A stretch of DNA of 64,000 bases from JBCCGL01 sp039029275 (GCA_039029275.1 JBCCGL010000004.1:124001-188000), one strand, 5' to 3'; shown: positions 54,193-63,370, counted from the stretch's first letter. The notes: generated by a model from the letters alone, not told the origin. A program made the numbers and translations.

Positions 54193-54981
54193 CTACAGCA
54201 ATTGTTGCATTGCGGACCGCGCGGCGTCTTCCAGCGTCGCCGCGTCGATATGGCCGACAATCACATAACTCAGACCGTCTTTGGCCCAGCTCGCGTAATT
54301 GAGGTTGTGAGAAACGCCGCTGTGCAAGGCTTTATCGCCAGCGTTGTTGCGCGTGATACACAGTGCAACCGGCATACCGCTTGATGGCAGATAAGCAAGC
54401 TGGACCAGCGGAGCGCCTTCGACTTGAAGCACTTGTCCACGGCGAAACTCCAGTTGATGCTCGCGCAGGTCGGGTATCGTCATCTCATCGCCAAGTACTT
54501 CTGAGAGTTTTTCAGCTAGAGCGGGAGTCGCTACCTGTGCTGACCCGGACACGGTTTCACGCACGTACAGTTCGTGATAGCTCGCCACCTGCGCCAGCCA
54601 AGTAGGTGTCTGCGCGTTTTGCGACGTTTTATTCAGAATCGTCGAACAGACAATCCCAAGGAAAATCCCGACGATCAATACGGCAGCCATTGAGCGCATG
54701 CGACGGATTGACGGCTGCACCCGCGTTTCTGCGGCGGGCTGATCCGAGGAGTTCGCCGTTTTGTCTTCGATCTGAGAGATCAACTCGCGCGGAGCTTCGG
54801 CGAGGTGCTGGTCGAATGCCTCCGCGTAGGGCAAGGCGCTGGAGCGAAACTGCTCGACCAACTCTGCGGCGCTGGCATCCGAGGCGATCAGGGCCTCGAC
54901 CTCAGCGATATGCTCCGCATCGAGCTGATTGTCGACGTAAGCGAGAAGCAGTGCCTCTTGCGGGTGGCTGTCCGTATTCAT
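54193..54981 (-). CDS. Anti-sigma factor
   Basis: A 262-residue membrane protein translated from an ATGA overlap with the ECF sigma gene. The cytoplasmic N-terminus (EALLLAYVDNQLDAEH) is the sigma-binding type of domain, but without the Hx3CxxC zinc motif. One helix (MAAVLIVGIFLGIVCSTIL) follows, then a periplasmic domain ending in SYVIVGHIDAATLEDAA. It should hold the sigma factor at the membrane until an envelope or redox signal releases it. Confidence 0.87.
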   Translation of the reverse strand: MNTDSHPQEALLLAYVDNQLDAEHIAEVEALIASDASAAELVEQFRSSALPYAEAFDQHLAEAPRELISQIEDKTANSSDQPAAETRVQPSIRRMRSMAAVLIVGIFLGIVCSTILNKTSQNAQTPTWLAQVASYHELYVRETVSGSAQVATPALAEKLSEVLGDEMTIPDLREHQLEFRRGQVLQVEGAPLVQLAYLPSSGMPVALCITRNNAGDKALHSGVSHNLNYASWAKDGLSYVIVGHIDAATLEDAARSAMQQLL

Positions 54982-55505
54982 CGTCGTTGGTTCACCCTCT
55001 GCGCTTTTGGGTCATCGCGCTCGCTGACCGAACGTGCCAAAGCCGAGCGGGCGCGTGCCAAACGGCTCATAAGCGTGCCGCTTGGAATTCCCAGTACACT
55101 GGCGGCTTCTTCGTAGGCGTAACCCTCTACGTACACGAGTACCATGGCTTCGCGCTGCGCCTCAGGCAAACTGTTCACTTGTTCAAACACTTGAGCGAGC
55201 AAAATAGTCCGTTCATTATCACCGTGTGGGCTGGCGATCTGATCAGGGTCGAAAAATCCTTTGCCGTCTCTGATGGCGCTGGCACGTTTTTCATTGCGCC
55301 AGATCGAATGCAGAATCGTAAAAACCCAGGCGTCGAGTTTAGAACCTTCCTGCCATTGGTGCCGCCGGTTTAAGGCGCGCTCGACTGCAGCCTGAACCAG
55401 ATCATCGGCGACAGGTTCCGACTGCGACAAAACCAGCGCAAAACGCCGCAGGCGAGGAAGTAATCCGACGAGCCCATCGGTGAATGCGTCGTTTGCGGAG
55501 GCCAT
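54978..55505 (-). CDS. ECF RNA polymerase sigma factor
   Basis: A 175-residue sigma-70 family protein. Region 2 (RRFALVLSQSEPVADDLVQAAVERAL, DAWVFTILHSIWRNEKR) and region 4 (LPEAQREAMVLVYVEGYAYEEAASVLGIPSGTLMSRLARAR) are clear. It is controlled by the overlapping anti-sigma gene. The ATG start has no strong Shine-Dalgarno. Its regulon cannot be read from this window. Confidence 0.93.
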   Translation of the reverse strand: MASANDAFTDGLVGLLPRLRRFALVLSQSEPVADDLVQAAVERALNRRHQWQEGSKLDAWVFTILHSIWRNEKRASAIRDGKGFFDPDQIASPHGDNERTILLAQVFEQVNSLPEAQREAMVLVYVEGYAYEEAASVLGIPSGTLMSRLARARSALARSVSERDDPKAQRVNQRR

Positions 55506-55699
55506 TGCGCAATATTATCAGATAATTTTCGAGGTCAAGTTATCGCCTGTTGCCACAACAAGAATCATCAGGGACTAAAACTGCGACGTCGAGTGTTAAC
55601 CAATTTGAGTAGCACGATTGCTGGCTCAATCACCCGATCAATTGCCAAAAGGCGAGGTCGGGCGAAACGCAATACCAAAAACACTTCAGGAGCACATAC

Positions 55700-56119
55700 A
55701 TGATCAAGCAAATACTCATCCTTTTGAGCGTAGTATTCACCAGTGCCGCGATGGCAGCGGACTTGCCCCGCACACCATCCACCGACGGCGCCGAGGTATA
55801 CATCGTATCACCCGCTGACGGTGCAAAGGTTGGTACAACTTTCGACGTGGTGTTTGGACTGAAAGGCATGGGTGTCGCCCCTGCGGGAATCGACATGCCC
55901 AACACCGGCCACCACCATCTTTTGCTAAACAGCGATGAACTTCCACCAATGACTGTGCCGATGGGCACGCAGGTGGCCCATTTTGGAGGTGGCCAGACTC
56001 AAACCACCCTGACGCTGGAACCGGGCAAGCACACGTTGCAATTGATTCTTGGCGATAAGCTGCACATCCCGCACGATCCGCCGGTCATCTCCAAACAAAT
56101 CACCATAACAGTTGAGTAA
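55700..56119 (+). CDS. DUF4399 secreted protein
   Basis: A 139-residue protein with a signal peptide ending AAMAA. The family core reads VYIVSPADGAKVGTTFDVVFGL and KGMGVAPAG, then NTGHHHLLLN. The histidine cluster may bind metal. It is transcribed divergently from the sigma factor operon and might be under its control; that is inferred from position. No function is known for the family. Confidence 0.88.
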   Translation: MIKQILILLSVVFTSAAMAADLPRTPSTDGAEVYIVSPADGAKVGTTFDVVFGLKGMGVAPAGIDMPNTGHHHLLLNSDELPPMTVPMGTQVAHFGGGQTQTTLTLEPGKHTLQLILGDKLHIPHDPPVISKQITITVE

Positions 56120-56142
56120 ATTGCTCCTACTGGGAAAAAAGT

Positions 56143-56175
56143 GTGTTCGGTGCATGAGTGCAATGCACCGAACAC
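56143..56175. terminator. Perfect 13-base inverted repeat after the DUF4399 gene
   Basis: GTGTTCGGTGCAT (56143-56155) pairs with ATGCACCGAACAC (56163-56175) around a 7-base loop. An A run precedes it and only TTAG follows, so it is a strong hairpin but not a classical U-tailed terminator in the plus direction. It sits just before glnS. Confidence 0.6.
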
Positions 56176-56237
56176 TTAGACACAGGCGGGCGTGTCGCCC
56201 ATAATCAGCGGTTTACGTTTCAGGCCGATGCAAGCGC

Positions 56238-57893
56238 ATGTCTCAGGACGCCCCCCCCGCCACCAATTTTATTCGTCAGATGATCGCCGAGGATGTAGCC
56301 AACGGTAAAAACGGTGGCGAGGTACTGACACGATTTCCACCCGAACCGAACGGCTATCTGCATATCGGTCACGCCAAATCGATGGTGCTGAACTTTGGTG
56401 TGGCAAATGAATTTGGCGGCGCCTGCAACCTGCGCTTTGACGACAGCAATCCGGACAAGGAGAGCGTCGAATACGTCGATGCGATTCGCGCCGACGTCGA
56501 GTGGCTGGGCTACAAGTGGAACAGCGAATGCTACGCGTCGGACTACTATCAGCAGTTGCACGATTTCGCGGTCGAACTGATCAAACAAGGCAAAGCTTAT
56601 GTCGACAGCCTTTCGGCAGACGAGATTCGCGAGTATCGCGGCACCTTGACCGAGCCGGGCAAAGAAAGTCCGTATCGGAATCGTTCGGTTGAAGAAAATC
56701 TGGATTTGTTCGAACGAATGAGAAACGGCGAGTTCGACGAGGGTGCGCACATCCTGCGTGCAAAGATTGACATGGCATCCGGGAATATCAATCTGCGCGA
56801 TCCGGGTCTGTACCGAATCAAAAAAACACACCACTACCGTACCGGAGACGATTGGTGTATCTACCCGATGTATGACTACACGCACTGCCTGTCTGATTCG
56901 ATTGAGGGCGTGACCCACTCGCTGTGCACTTTGGAATTTGAGGATCACCGACCGCTGTACGACTGGGTACTCGAACAACTCACCGACGAGCCTCGACCAG
57001 AACAAACGGAGTTTTCGCGTTTGAATCTTGAATACACAATTCTCTCCAAGCGCAAGTTAATCCAGCTGGTCAACGATGGTCATGTAAGCGGATGGGACGA
57101 TCCGCGCATGCCGAGCATATCCGGTATTCGCCGACGAGGTTTCCCGCCTGCGGCGGTACGCGACTTTTGCGAGCGTATCGGCATCACTAAAAAGGATGCG
57201 TGGATTGAGATGGCGGTGCTGGAAAACTCCGTGCGCGAGAATCTGAACGAAAACGCGCCGCGCCGCATGGCAGTACTCGATCCGCTCAAGGTGGTGATCA
57301 CCAATTACGATGCAGACAAAACCGAAACGCTTAATTTCGACAATCACCCGCAGAACCCTGATATGGGCAAACGTCGGGTGTCCTTTTCGCGCGAGGTGTA
57401 TATCGAGCGCGACGACTTTGCCGAGGTACCGCCACCAAAATTTAAACGCCTGATCAGCGGCGGAGAAGTGCGCCTGCGCAACAGTTATGTGATCCGCTGC
57501 GACGAAGTGATCAAGGACGCACACGGCAACATCACCGAACTGTACTGCAGCGCTGACTTCGATACGCTCGGCAAAAAACCGGAGGGCCGCAAAGTTAAAG
57601 GCGTGATTCATTGGGTCGCCGCCGCGGAGTCCGTCGACGCGGAGATCCGCCTTTACGACCGATTGTTTAACTTGCCGAATCCAAACAGTGCTGAAAATCT
57701 GGCCGATTCGATCAATCCAGATTCACTGTGTGTGCTCGAGAACGCGCGCGTCGAGCGCAGCCTTGTCGACGCAAAGGTCGGCGAAACGTTTCAATTTGAA
57801 CGCCAGGGATATTTTGCCGTCGATTCCGATACCCGCGACGAAAAGCTTGTCTTCAACCGCACCGTAACCTTGCGCGATACCTGGGCAAACTAG
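56238..57893 (+). CDS. glnS: Glutaminyl-tRNA synthetase
   Basis: Charges tRNA-Gln. The class I motif is PPEPNGYLHIGHAKS and the second signature reads YTILSKRKL. DDWCIYPMYDYTHCLSDSIEGVTHSLCTLEF and the C-terminal beta-barrel domains are typical. The 551-residue length fits. Its presence shows direct charging rather than only the GatCAB route. It has an ATG start and a short C run (CCCCCCC) near the beginning of the gene. Confidence 0.97.
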   Translation: MSQDAPPATNFIRQMIAEDVANGKNGGEVLTRFPPEPNGYLHIGHAKSMVLNFGVANEFGGACNLRFDDSNPDKESVEYVDAIRADVEWLGYKWNSECYASDYYQQLHDFAVELIKQGKAYVDSLSADEIREYRGTLTEPGKESPYRNRSVEENLDLFERMRNGEFDEGAHILRAKIDMASGNINLRDPGLYRIKKTHHYRTGDDWCIYPMYDYTHCLSDSIEGVTHSLCTLEFEDHRPLYDWVLEQLTDEPRPEQTEFSRLNLEYTILSKRKLIQLVNDGHVSGWDDPRMPSISGIRRRGFPPAAVRDFCERIGITKKDAWIEMAVLENSVRENLNENAPRRMAVLDPLKVVITNYDADKTETLNFDNHPQNPDMGKRRVSFSREVYIERDDFAEVPPPKFKRLISGGEVRLRNSYVIRCDEVIKDAHGNITELYCSADFDTLGKKPEGRKVKGVIHWVAAAESVDAEIRLYDRLFNLPNPNSAENLADSINPDSLCVLENARVERSLVDAKVGETFQFERQGYFAVDSDTRDEKLVFNRTVTLRDTWAN

Positions 57894-58000
57894 CCTCAAG
57901 TAATGGACCCGCGACCCTATCTGCACGCTGATAAAAAACCACTTGCGAACAAGGGCATTCCGCGCTTATATGCGCCATCGTAAAAACTCGCGCCCAATGC

Positions 58001-59011
58001 ATGTTAACGAATAATCACGAGTTTGGAGTGTTCGACCAACCCGCTGAACGCAAAGTGGGGTTTTTTCTCGCGCCATCGTTTGCCATGCTCGCGGTGATTA
58101 CGGCAGTCGAAGCGCTGCGGGTCGCAAACCGCATCAGCGGCAAGCCGCTCTACAGCTGGCATATTTTTTCGAAGGACGGCGAACCCGTTACTGCGACCAA
58201 CGGCATGCAACTCCCAGCCGAAGCCAGCATCGAAGACATCGATCATTTTCCAATGGTGGTGGTTTGCGGTGCTCACACGCCGCACCACTACAACGAACCC
58301 AAGGTCTGCCAGTGGCTGCGATCGATCGGATCTCAAGGTGCGATTCTCGGGGCTATCGATACGGGCACCTACCTGCTGGCGCAAGCGGGGCTGGTCAAGG
58401 ACCATCGCTGCACGATTCACTGGCTGAACATCCCGGGGCTAAAGGCAGATTTTCCGAAGCTTATTGTCACCACGAAATTGTTTGAGGATGACCGCGGTCG
58501 CCTCACCTGCGCCGGCGGTAGCGCGGCGATGGACATGTTTCTGCATATGATTGAGCAAGATCACGGCACCGAATTAGCCGTTGCTGTGTCAGAAAACTTT
58601 ATCCTCGACCACATTCGGCAGGCGAGCCACGCGCAGCGCATGAACCTGCGCGAGCGCACCGGAATATCCAACCATCACTTGCTCGAGTGTATCGAGTTGA
58701 TGGAAGCCAACATTGAGCAGCCGCTTATGCCCTCGGAGCTGGCCAATGCCATTGGCATCTCCAAACGCCAGCTCGAGCGCCTGTTCCAACGCTATCTCGG
58801 CTGCACGCCGAGCGGTTATTACACTGAGCTGCGATTGATCGAAGGGCGTCGCCTGCTGATTCAGACCAGTCTCAAGATTACCGATATCGCCCTTGCATGC
58901 GGGTTTCCATCGCCCGGTTACTTCAGCAACCGTTACCGCTCCATGTTTGGCTACTCACCGCGCGATGAGCGTAATAGCACCGGTACGCTGCAAAATCGGA
59001 TGCAATCCTGA
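58001..59011 (+). CDS. GlxA-family AraC regulator, GbdR-like
   Basis: A 336-residue regulator with an N-terminal DJ-1/PfpI (GATase1-like) domain (VGFFLAPSFAMLAVITAVEALRVAN, VVVCGAHTPHH) and a C-terminal AraC DNA-binding domain (SELANAIGISKRQLERLFQR). GbdR, ArgR and CdhR of Pseudomonas have this architecture and respond to glycine betaine, arginine and carnitine. It precedes the MttB-like gene on the same strand by about 110 bases. I infer that it controls betaine-like catabolism here. Confidence 0.9.
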   Translation: MLTNNHEFGVFDQPAERKVGFFLAPSFAMLAVITAVEALRVANRISGKPLYSWHIFSKDGEPVTATNGMQLPAEASIEDIDHFPMVVVCGAHTPHHYNEPKVCQWLRSIGSQGAILGAIDTGTYLLAQAGLVKDHRCTIHWLNIPGLKADFPKLIVTTKLFEDDRGRLTCAGGSAAMDMFLHMIEQDHGTELAVAVSENFILDHIRQASHAQRMNLRERTGISNHHLLECIELMEANIEQPLMPSELANAIGISKRQLERLFQRYLGCTPSGYYTELRLIEGRRLLIQTSLKITDIALACGFPSPGYFSNRYRSMFGYSPRDERNSTGTLQNRMQS

Positions 59012-59122
59012 ATAACTGAATTGCGACTTCTGTGTCGCTAACCTTCTATTAATCGTCGTTCAAAATCCTTCGACAAAGGACTCCTGAGTCGATACTCTGC
59101 CCACCAATTCGGAGTGTAAATT

Positions 59123-60664
59123 ATGAGCAGACGATCAGGCGGCCGCGCCGCGCGTCAAGCGATTCGACAAGCCCCCTTGGCGGATGACATCAAGCCTGTT
59201 CAACCCGGAATGAATGGCGGCGCATACAAACCGCTGGCCGAGAACGATCTCGACAAGATCAACGAAGCGGTAATGGAAATCCTCGCTACCATTGGCATGG
59301 CTCAGGCGACACCCTCGGCAATCGAATACCTGACCGGTGCCGGCTGCGAAATGACATCGGAAGGCCGCCTGCTTTTTCCTCGTTCACTGGTCGAAGACAC
59401 CATCGCCAACGCCGCTCGCAATTTCACTTTGCACGGCCAGGATCCCAAACACGATATGGAACTGACGGGATCGCGCACCTATTTTGGAACAGCGGGAGCG
59501 GCTGTTCACGTGGTGGATGTCGACACACGCGAATACCGCGAGTCACAGCTGGAAGATCTCTTTCACATCGGCCGCATCGTCGAGCTGTGCGAACACATCC
59601 ACTTTTTCCAGCGCCCATTGGTGGCGCGCGATATGGTTGAACCGGCCGATCTCGATTTCAACACCTGTTACGCCAGCCTGGTCTCCACGACCAAGCATAT
59701 CGGTACAAGCTGGGTTGACCCCGAGCACGTCCGACAATCGCTCGAGATGTTGCACATGGTGGCGGGCAGCGAAGAAAAGTGGCGCGAGCGCCCGTTCATG
59801 AGTATGTCGTGCACGTTTGTTGTACCACCGCTCAGGTTCGCTGAGGACTCGATCAATTGCATGGAGGTGGGCGTCAAAGGCGGAATGCCGGTCCTGTTAC
59901 TTTCTGCCGGTCAAGCCGGTGCAACCAGCCCGGCGGCGATCGCGGGCTCGGTCGCGCAGGCAGTCGCCGAGTGTCTTGCGGGTCTGGTTTACGTCAACGC
60001 GATTGTCCCGGGGCATCCCGCCATGTTTGGTACCTGGCCGTTCGTATCAGACCTGCGCACAGGCGCGATGAGCGGCGGCAGCGGTGAGCAGGCGGTTCTC
60101 GCCGCCGCCAGCGGGCAAATGGGGCGTTACTACGATCTGCCCTGCGGCACCGCTGCAGGTATGACCGACGCCAAGCTCCCGGATGCGCAATCCGGGTACG
60201 AAAAGGGCTATACCGACACGCTGGCCGGGCACTGCGGTGTGAATCTGGTGTACGAGTCGGCCGGTATGCACGGCAGTCTGATGGGCTGCTGTTACGAGAG
60301 TTATGTGATCGACAACGACATGCTCGGCGCGATCAATCGCACGATTCGAGGCATCGAGGTCAACGACGAAACACTGTCACTCGAGGCCATGCGAAATGTG
60401 TGTCTGGGCGGCCCGAATCATTATCTTGGCCACGATCAGACGATTAACCTGATGCAGCGCGAATACATTTATCCCGAGCTGGGCGACCGCACCAGCCCGA
60501 AAGAATGGAAGGAGCAAGGGTCAACCGACATGCTCGAACGCGCGAAAGATCGGGTTAAATCAATTCTCGAGAACCACTATCCAAACCATATCTCCAAGGA
60601 ACTGGACGATGCAATTCGGGAAAAATTCGACGTCAAACTGCCGCGTGAGATTATGCAGCCCTGA
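59123..60664 (+). CDS. MttB-family (COG5598) methyltransferase, non-pyrrolysine
   Basis: A 513-residue homologue of trimethylamine methyltransferase. PLAENDLDKINEAVMEILATIG, GTAGAAVHVVDVDTREYRES and YESAGMHGSLMGCCYESYVIDND are family blocks. There is no in-frame amber codon, so it is the type that includes glycine betaine methyltransferase MtgB. Such enzymes need a corrinoid protein, and none is encoded nearby. GGAG lies 8 bases before the ATG. The likely substrate is a quaternary amine, with the regulator upstream supporting betaine. Confidence 0.9.
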   Translation: MSRRSGGRAARQAIRQAPLADDIKPVQPGMNGGAYKPLAENDLDKINEAVMEILATIGMAQATPSAIEYLTGAGCEMTSEGRLLFPRSLVEDTIANAARNFTLHGQDPKHDMELTGSRTYFGTAGAAVHVVDVDTREYRESQLEDLFHIGRIVELCEHIHFFQRPLVARDMVEPADLDFNTCYASLVSTTKHIGTSWVDPEHVRQSLEMLHMVAGSEEKWRERPFMSMSCTFVVPPLRFAEDSINCMEVGVKGGMPVLLLSAGQAGATSPAAIAGSVAQAVAECLAGLVYVNAIVPGHPAMFGTWPFVSDLRTGAMSGGSGEQAVLAAASGQMGRYYDLPCGTAAGMTDAKLPDAQSGYEKGYTDTLAGHCGVNLVYESAGMHGSLMGCCYESYVIDNDMLGAINRTIRGIEVNDETLSLEAMRNVCLGGPNHYLGHDQTINLMQREYIYPELGDRTSPKEWKEQGSTDMLERAKDRVKSILENHYPNHISKELDDAIREKFDVKLPREIMQP

Positions 60665-60706
60665 AATTAATCTGGGTCAATGACGAGGGAATTGTTAATA
60701 CACCTA

Positions 60707-61297
60707 TCAGGCTTGACGGTGATTTTCCTCGTGCAGTTCACTTGCGAGGTCGGCCGTTTCGGGCAGGGTCAGGCGTTTTAAGTAGCCCGGTGTTTTAGCC
60801 GCACGCAGGCCTTCCTGTAGCAGCAAAAGGTTGGCCACGTCATAGTTAGTCAGCCCATCACTGACCGCTTCACAACGCTCGATCTGCTCGCGAAGCTCAG
60901 AGAACGCGAGCGACATTTCGCGCATCTCATTGATCATTTCTTCGTCGGCCGGTTCGTCCGGTTCGGTCACCCGGTTGCGCGGCATTGGCTCAAATTTGCT
61001 GATATCCTCAAGCGCGGCGATCGCCACCTCGACCACTTGATAATTGCGCGCTACGCCAATTTTAAATCGCGAGAGTTGAAAGAAGTTTCGGAACCACATC
61101 CGATAGGCAAATGGCAAAAAAGCCGCACTGATGACCATAATCAAAGCGCTGCCGGTGCTGTCTTGCAGAAAAATCAATGCCCCGTTCAAGGCGACAAACA
61201 GCGTAAGCGCGCCAATGCCCATCATTGTGTGGCCGTTACTTCGGACCAGGCTTTGTGCATGATGAAATATATCTTCGTGAATTTGCTTTTCGCTCAC
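60707..61297 (-). CDS. Unknown two-helix membrane protein A
   Basis: A 196-residue protein not assigned to a family. Two hydrophobic helices lie at about 25-45 and 50-70 (MGIGALTLFVALNGALIFL, ALIMVISAAFLPFAYRMW). A cytoplasmic-looking part follows with CEAVSDGLTNYDVANLLLLQ and EGLRAAKTPGYLKRL. It is paralogous to the protein at 61511 (IGA, LNGAL, PR, REM, CEA, ANLLLLQEGLRAA shared). The start is GTG with GGAG 8 bases upstream. A 33-base element shared with the paralogue lies 32 bases upstream. Confidence 0.7.
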   Translation of the reverse strand: MSEKQIHEDIFHHAQSLVRSNGHTMMGIGALTLFVALNGALIFLQDSTGSALIMVISAAFLPFAYRMWFRNFFQLSRFKIGVARNYQVVEVAIAALEDISKFEPMPRNRVTEPDEPADEEMINEMREMSLAFSELREQIERCEAVSDGLTNYDVANLLLLQEGLRAAKTPGYLKRLTLPETADLASELHEENHRQA

Positions 61298-61328
61298 TGA
61301 CTTCTCCGAAGTGCCGTCCCCTAGGTGC

Positions 61329-61361
61329 TGTAACGGCAGAAGAAAGCAAAAGTTCAGCCAG
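61329..61361 (-). promoter_or_regulatory. Shared upstream element, copy 1
   Basis: The sequence is TGTAACGGCA, seven variable bases, then GCAAAAGTTCAGCCAG (plus-strand reading). It is the same as copy 2 outside the spacer and lies 32 bases before the start of protein A. On the coding strand it reads GAACTT, 14 bases, then CGTTA, which could be an ECF-like promoter. Confidence 0.55.
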
Positions 61362-61510
61362 TTCTATCACATCACAATCACCACTTTTTGAGTGATCGTC
61401 GACGAATTCGCCTACAAGTTGCGATTAGCACCTGGCAACAGAATTCGGCACTAGAGTGATGCTGGCAATTCAGCCGTCAGCGCCACCTGATCGACGCGAA
61501 AAACCAAACC

Positions 61511-62077
61511 TTACACACTGATTTGCGTCGTCGTGCGATTCGGCGCCAAAATGTGGACGGGTGTTTCGGGCATTCGCGCCGCTCGCAATCCTTCTTGCAG
61601 CAACAACAGATTCGCTGCGTCGTGACAGCTTAATACCGAGTGCGCGGCTTCGCAGATTTGGAGTTGTTTCTGCAAAACAGGGAAAACGCTTGCGGTTTCG
61701 CGAATTTCGCCAAGCAGCATCGGCGGTGCCGGACTTTCGGGGTCGCGCAGTGCGCTGCGCGGCAGAGCGTGAAAGTGCTCTGGCTCAATCAGCGGCGCCA
61801 TACCGATTGCCTCGACGGAGTATTCATCCGTATACGTCACTTTAAAACTCGACAGTCGGTGGAAATTGGCGAGCCAGTAACGAGACATCAGCGGCACACT
61901 AAAAGCGCAAATGACTATTAGCGCTACGCTACCACTGTCCTCGTGCGTGAATAGAAGCGCGCCGTTTAGTCCTCCCAACAAAATCATTGCGCCAATCGCT
62001 ATAACCAGCGTTTTGTTATTGCTGACCAATTGCTCCACGTAACGAAAAATGTCGACCTTGAGGCTTTCTTCTTGCAT
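61511..62077 (-). CDS. Unknown two-helix membrane protein B (paralogue of A)
   Basis: A 188-residue paralogue of the preceding gene. The helix pair (VIAIGAMILLGGLNGALLF, SVALIVICAFSVPLMSRYW) is followed by SSFKVTYTDEY and a conserved end, CEAAHSVLSCHDAANLLLLQ then EGLRAARMP. The ATG has AAAGGG upstream. Pairing of two diverged copies in tandem with matched promoters suggests a subunit pair or alternate forms. The function is unknown. Confidence 0.68.
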   Translation of the reverse strand: MQEESLKVDIFRYVEQLVSNNKTLVIAIGAMILLGGLNGALLFTHEDSGSVALIVICAFSVPLMSRYWLANFHRLSSFKVTYTDEYSVEAIGMAPLIEPEHFHALPRSALRDPESPAPPMLLGEIRETASVFPVLQKQLQICEAAHSVLSCHDAANLLLLQEGLRAARMPETPVHILAPNRTTTQISV

Positions 62078-62107
62078 TGCGACTGCCCTTTTTTGATTGA
62101 CTCACCG

Positions 62108-62140
62108 TGTAACGGCAAGTCCAAGCAAAAGTTCAGCCAG
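62108..62140 (-). promoter_or_regulatory. Shared upstream element, copy 2
   Basis: Identical to copy 1 in TGTAACGGCA and GCAAAAGTTCAGCCAG, differing only in the seven-base spacer. It lies 31 bases before the start of protein B, the same placing as copy 1. Confidence 0.55.
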
Positions 62141-62227
62141 ATCGCTTGATATCCCCGTTTGCAGATTTATTTTGAAAGGCTTTTGCGCGGATCACTCAAA
62201 CCTCATTTAAGACACGAATAGAATGAT

Positions 62228-62977
62228 TCAGGAGAAGACCGCTTTGCGGACCAGGTTGAGACCCATCAGAAGAAACATGACTAATACAGCTGTGCGAAAA
62301 CGCTGCGCGTCAAGGCGTCGGCGGATCACTTCGCCAAGACTAAACCCGATAAGAGTGGGCACGATCAATCCGAGTGAAAGCAGTGATATATCACCGGTAA
62401 ACAATCCCGCCTGCCAAAAGCCGATGCACAAGGGAATTCCACCAAGAAAGATAAGCAATCCCGTGACACGAACAAATTCATCTTTTTCGACTCGCCGGGA
62501 GAGCAGATAGATAACCATCGGTGGGGACCAGATCGCGGTCAACCCGCCGATCGCACCCGCCAGTGAGCCGGCGATGATTTGCGCGGCGCGATCGAATCGC
62601 GGAGGCAATTGCGGTGGCAATGTCATCAAACTGGTGGCGGAGAACAATACGATAACCGCTCCCAGAATCAGAATAAGCACATTGGTGTCGATACGCGATG
62701 TCACCGCTGTCATCGCGCCCAACACCACCATCAGGCACACAGCAAAAACCCAGTAGCGCTTAACGGTTTGCAGCACCTGGCCCTCGCGATACATCTGCCA
62801 CGCGTTGGAAATCAGTATCGGAAACACCACCAGCGCGATCGCGATTCGGGGGTTTGTAAACTGCGAAAGAATGCCTATTGATGCGGTTGGCAAGCCGATC
62901 CCTACCATCCCTTTGATCGTGCCCGCAAACAGGTAAGTTGCGCACGCAAGCAGAATAAGTTCAGGATTAACAGTCAA
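62228..62977 (-). CDS. TauE/SafE family sulfite/organic anion permease
   Basis: A 249-residue protein with about eight helices. GTIKGMVGIGLPTASIGIL and GSLAGAIGGLTAIWSPPMVIYLL form the two repeats of the TauE/SafE (COG0730) family. Its start overlaps the VOC gene stop (ATGA). The family exports sulfite, sulfoacetate or other anions; the substrate here is unknown. Confidence 0.88.
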   Translation of the reverse strand: MTVNPELILLACATYLFAGTIKGMVGIGLPTASIGILSQFTNPRIAIALVVFPILISNAWQMYREGQVLQTVKRYWVFAVCLMVVLGAMTAVTSRIDTNVLILILGAVIVLFSATSLMTLPPQLPPRFDRAAQIIAGSLAGAIGGLTAIWSPPMVIYLLSRRVEKDEFVRVTGLLIFLGGIPLCIGFWQAGLFTGDISLLSLGLIVPTLIGFSLGEVIRRRLDAQRFRTAVLVMFLLMGLNLVRKAVFS

Positions 62978-63363
62978 TCGCTTACCTGATACGTCGATAC
63001 TTCGATCAAATTGCCGTCGGGGTCATAAAAATAGACGGACTCAATCGGCCCGGTCGCTCCGCTGCGACGAACCGGGCCTTCGCTGATCGGGACGTGAGCG
63101 GCGACAAGCGATTCGTGAATTTCACCGATCGTTGCGTCGGCAATAAAGCACAGGTCGCCGCTGCCAGGCTGCGGCGATGCGGCGTGCGGCGTAAATTCTG
63201 CGCCGGATTGGTGCAAATTAATTTTCTGCTGACCAAACGTAAGCGCTACTCGACCCTCGCCAAAAGATACTTTGTCCATGCCAAGTACGCGCTGATAAAA
63301 ATCAGCCGTACGATCAATGTCTGCCACAGTCAAAACCAGGTGGTCTAGGTGCGAAATTTTCAC
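62974..63363 (-). CDS. VOC family (glyoxalase/bleomycin resistance fold) protein
   Basis: A 129-residue single-domain metal-binding protein. ISHLDHLVLTVADIDRTADFY and GATGPIESVYFYDPDGNLIEVSTY are the two beta-alpha-beta-beta-beta motifs, with H and E residues that can bind metal. The GTG start at 63363 is chosen because the longer in-frame start overlaps the nitrilase-family gene; the two genes are 7 bases apart. It may be a lyase, isomerase or thiol transferase. Confidence 0.85.
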   Translation of the reverse strand: MKISHLDHLVLTVADIDRTADFYQRVLGMDKVSFGEGRVALTFGQQKINLHQSGAEFTPHAASPQPGSGDLCFIADATIGEIHESLVAAHVPISEGPVRRSGATGPIESVYFYDPDGNLIEVSTYQVSD

Positions 63364-63370
63364 GTCTATC

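Noticed and set aside
56220..57005. Open frame of 261 codons opposite glnS
   Set aside because: glnS is certain, and the opposite frame shows no domain or ribosome site.
59123..60664. Pyrrolysine-type MttB
   Set aside because: The frame is complete without an internal amber codon, so pyrrolysine is not used here.
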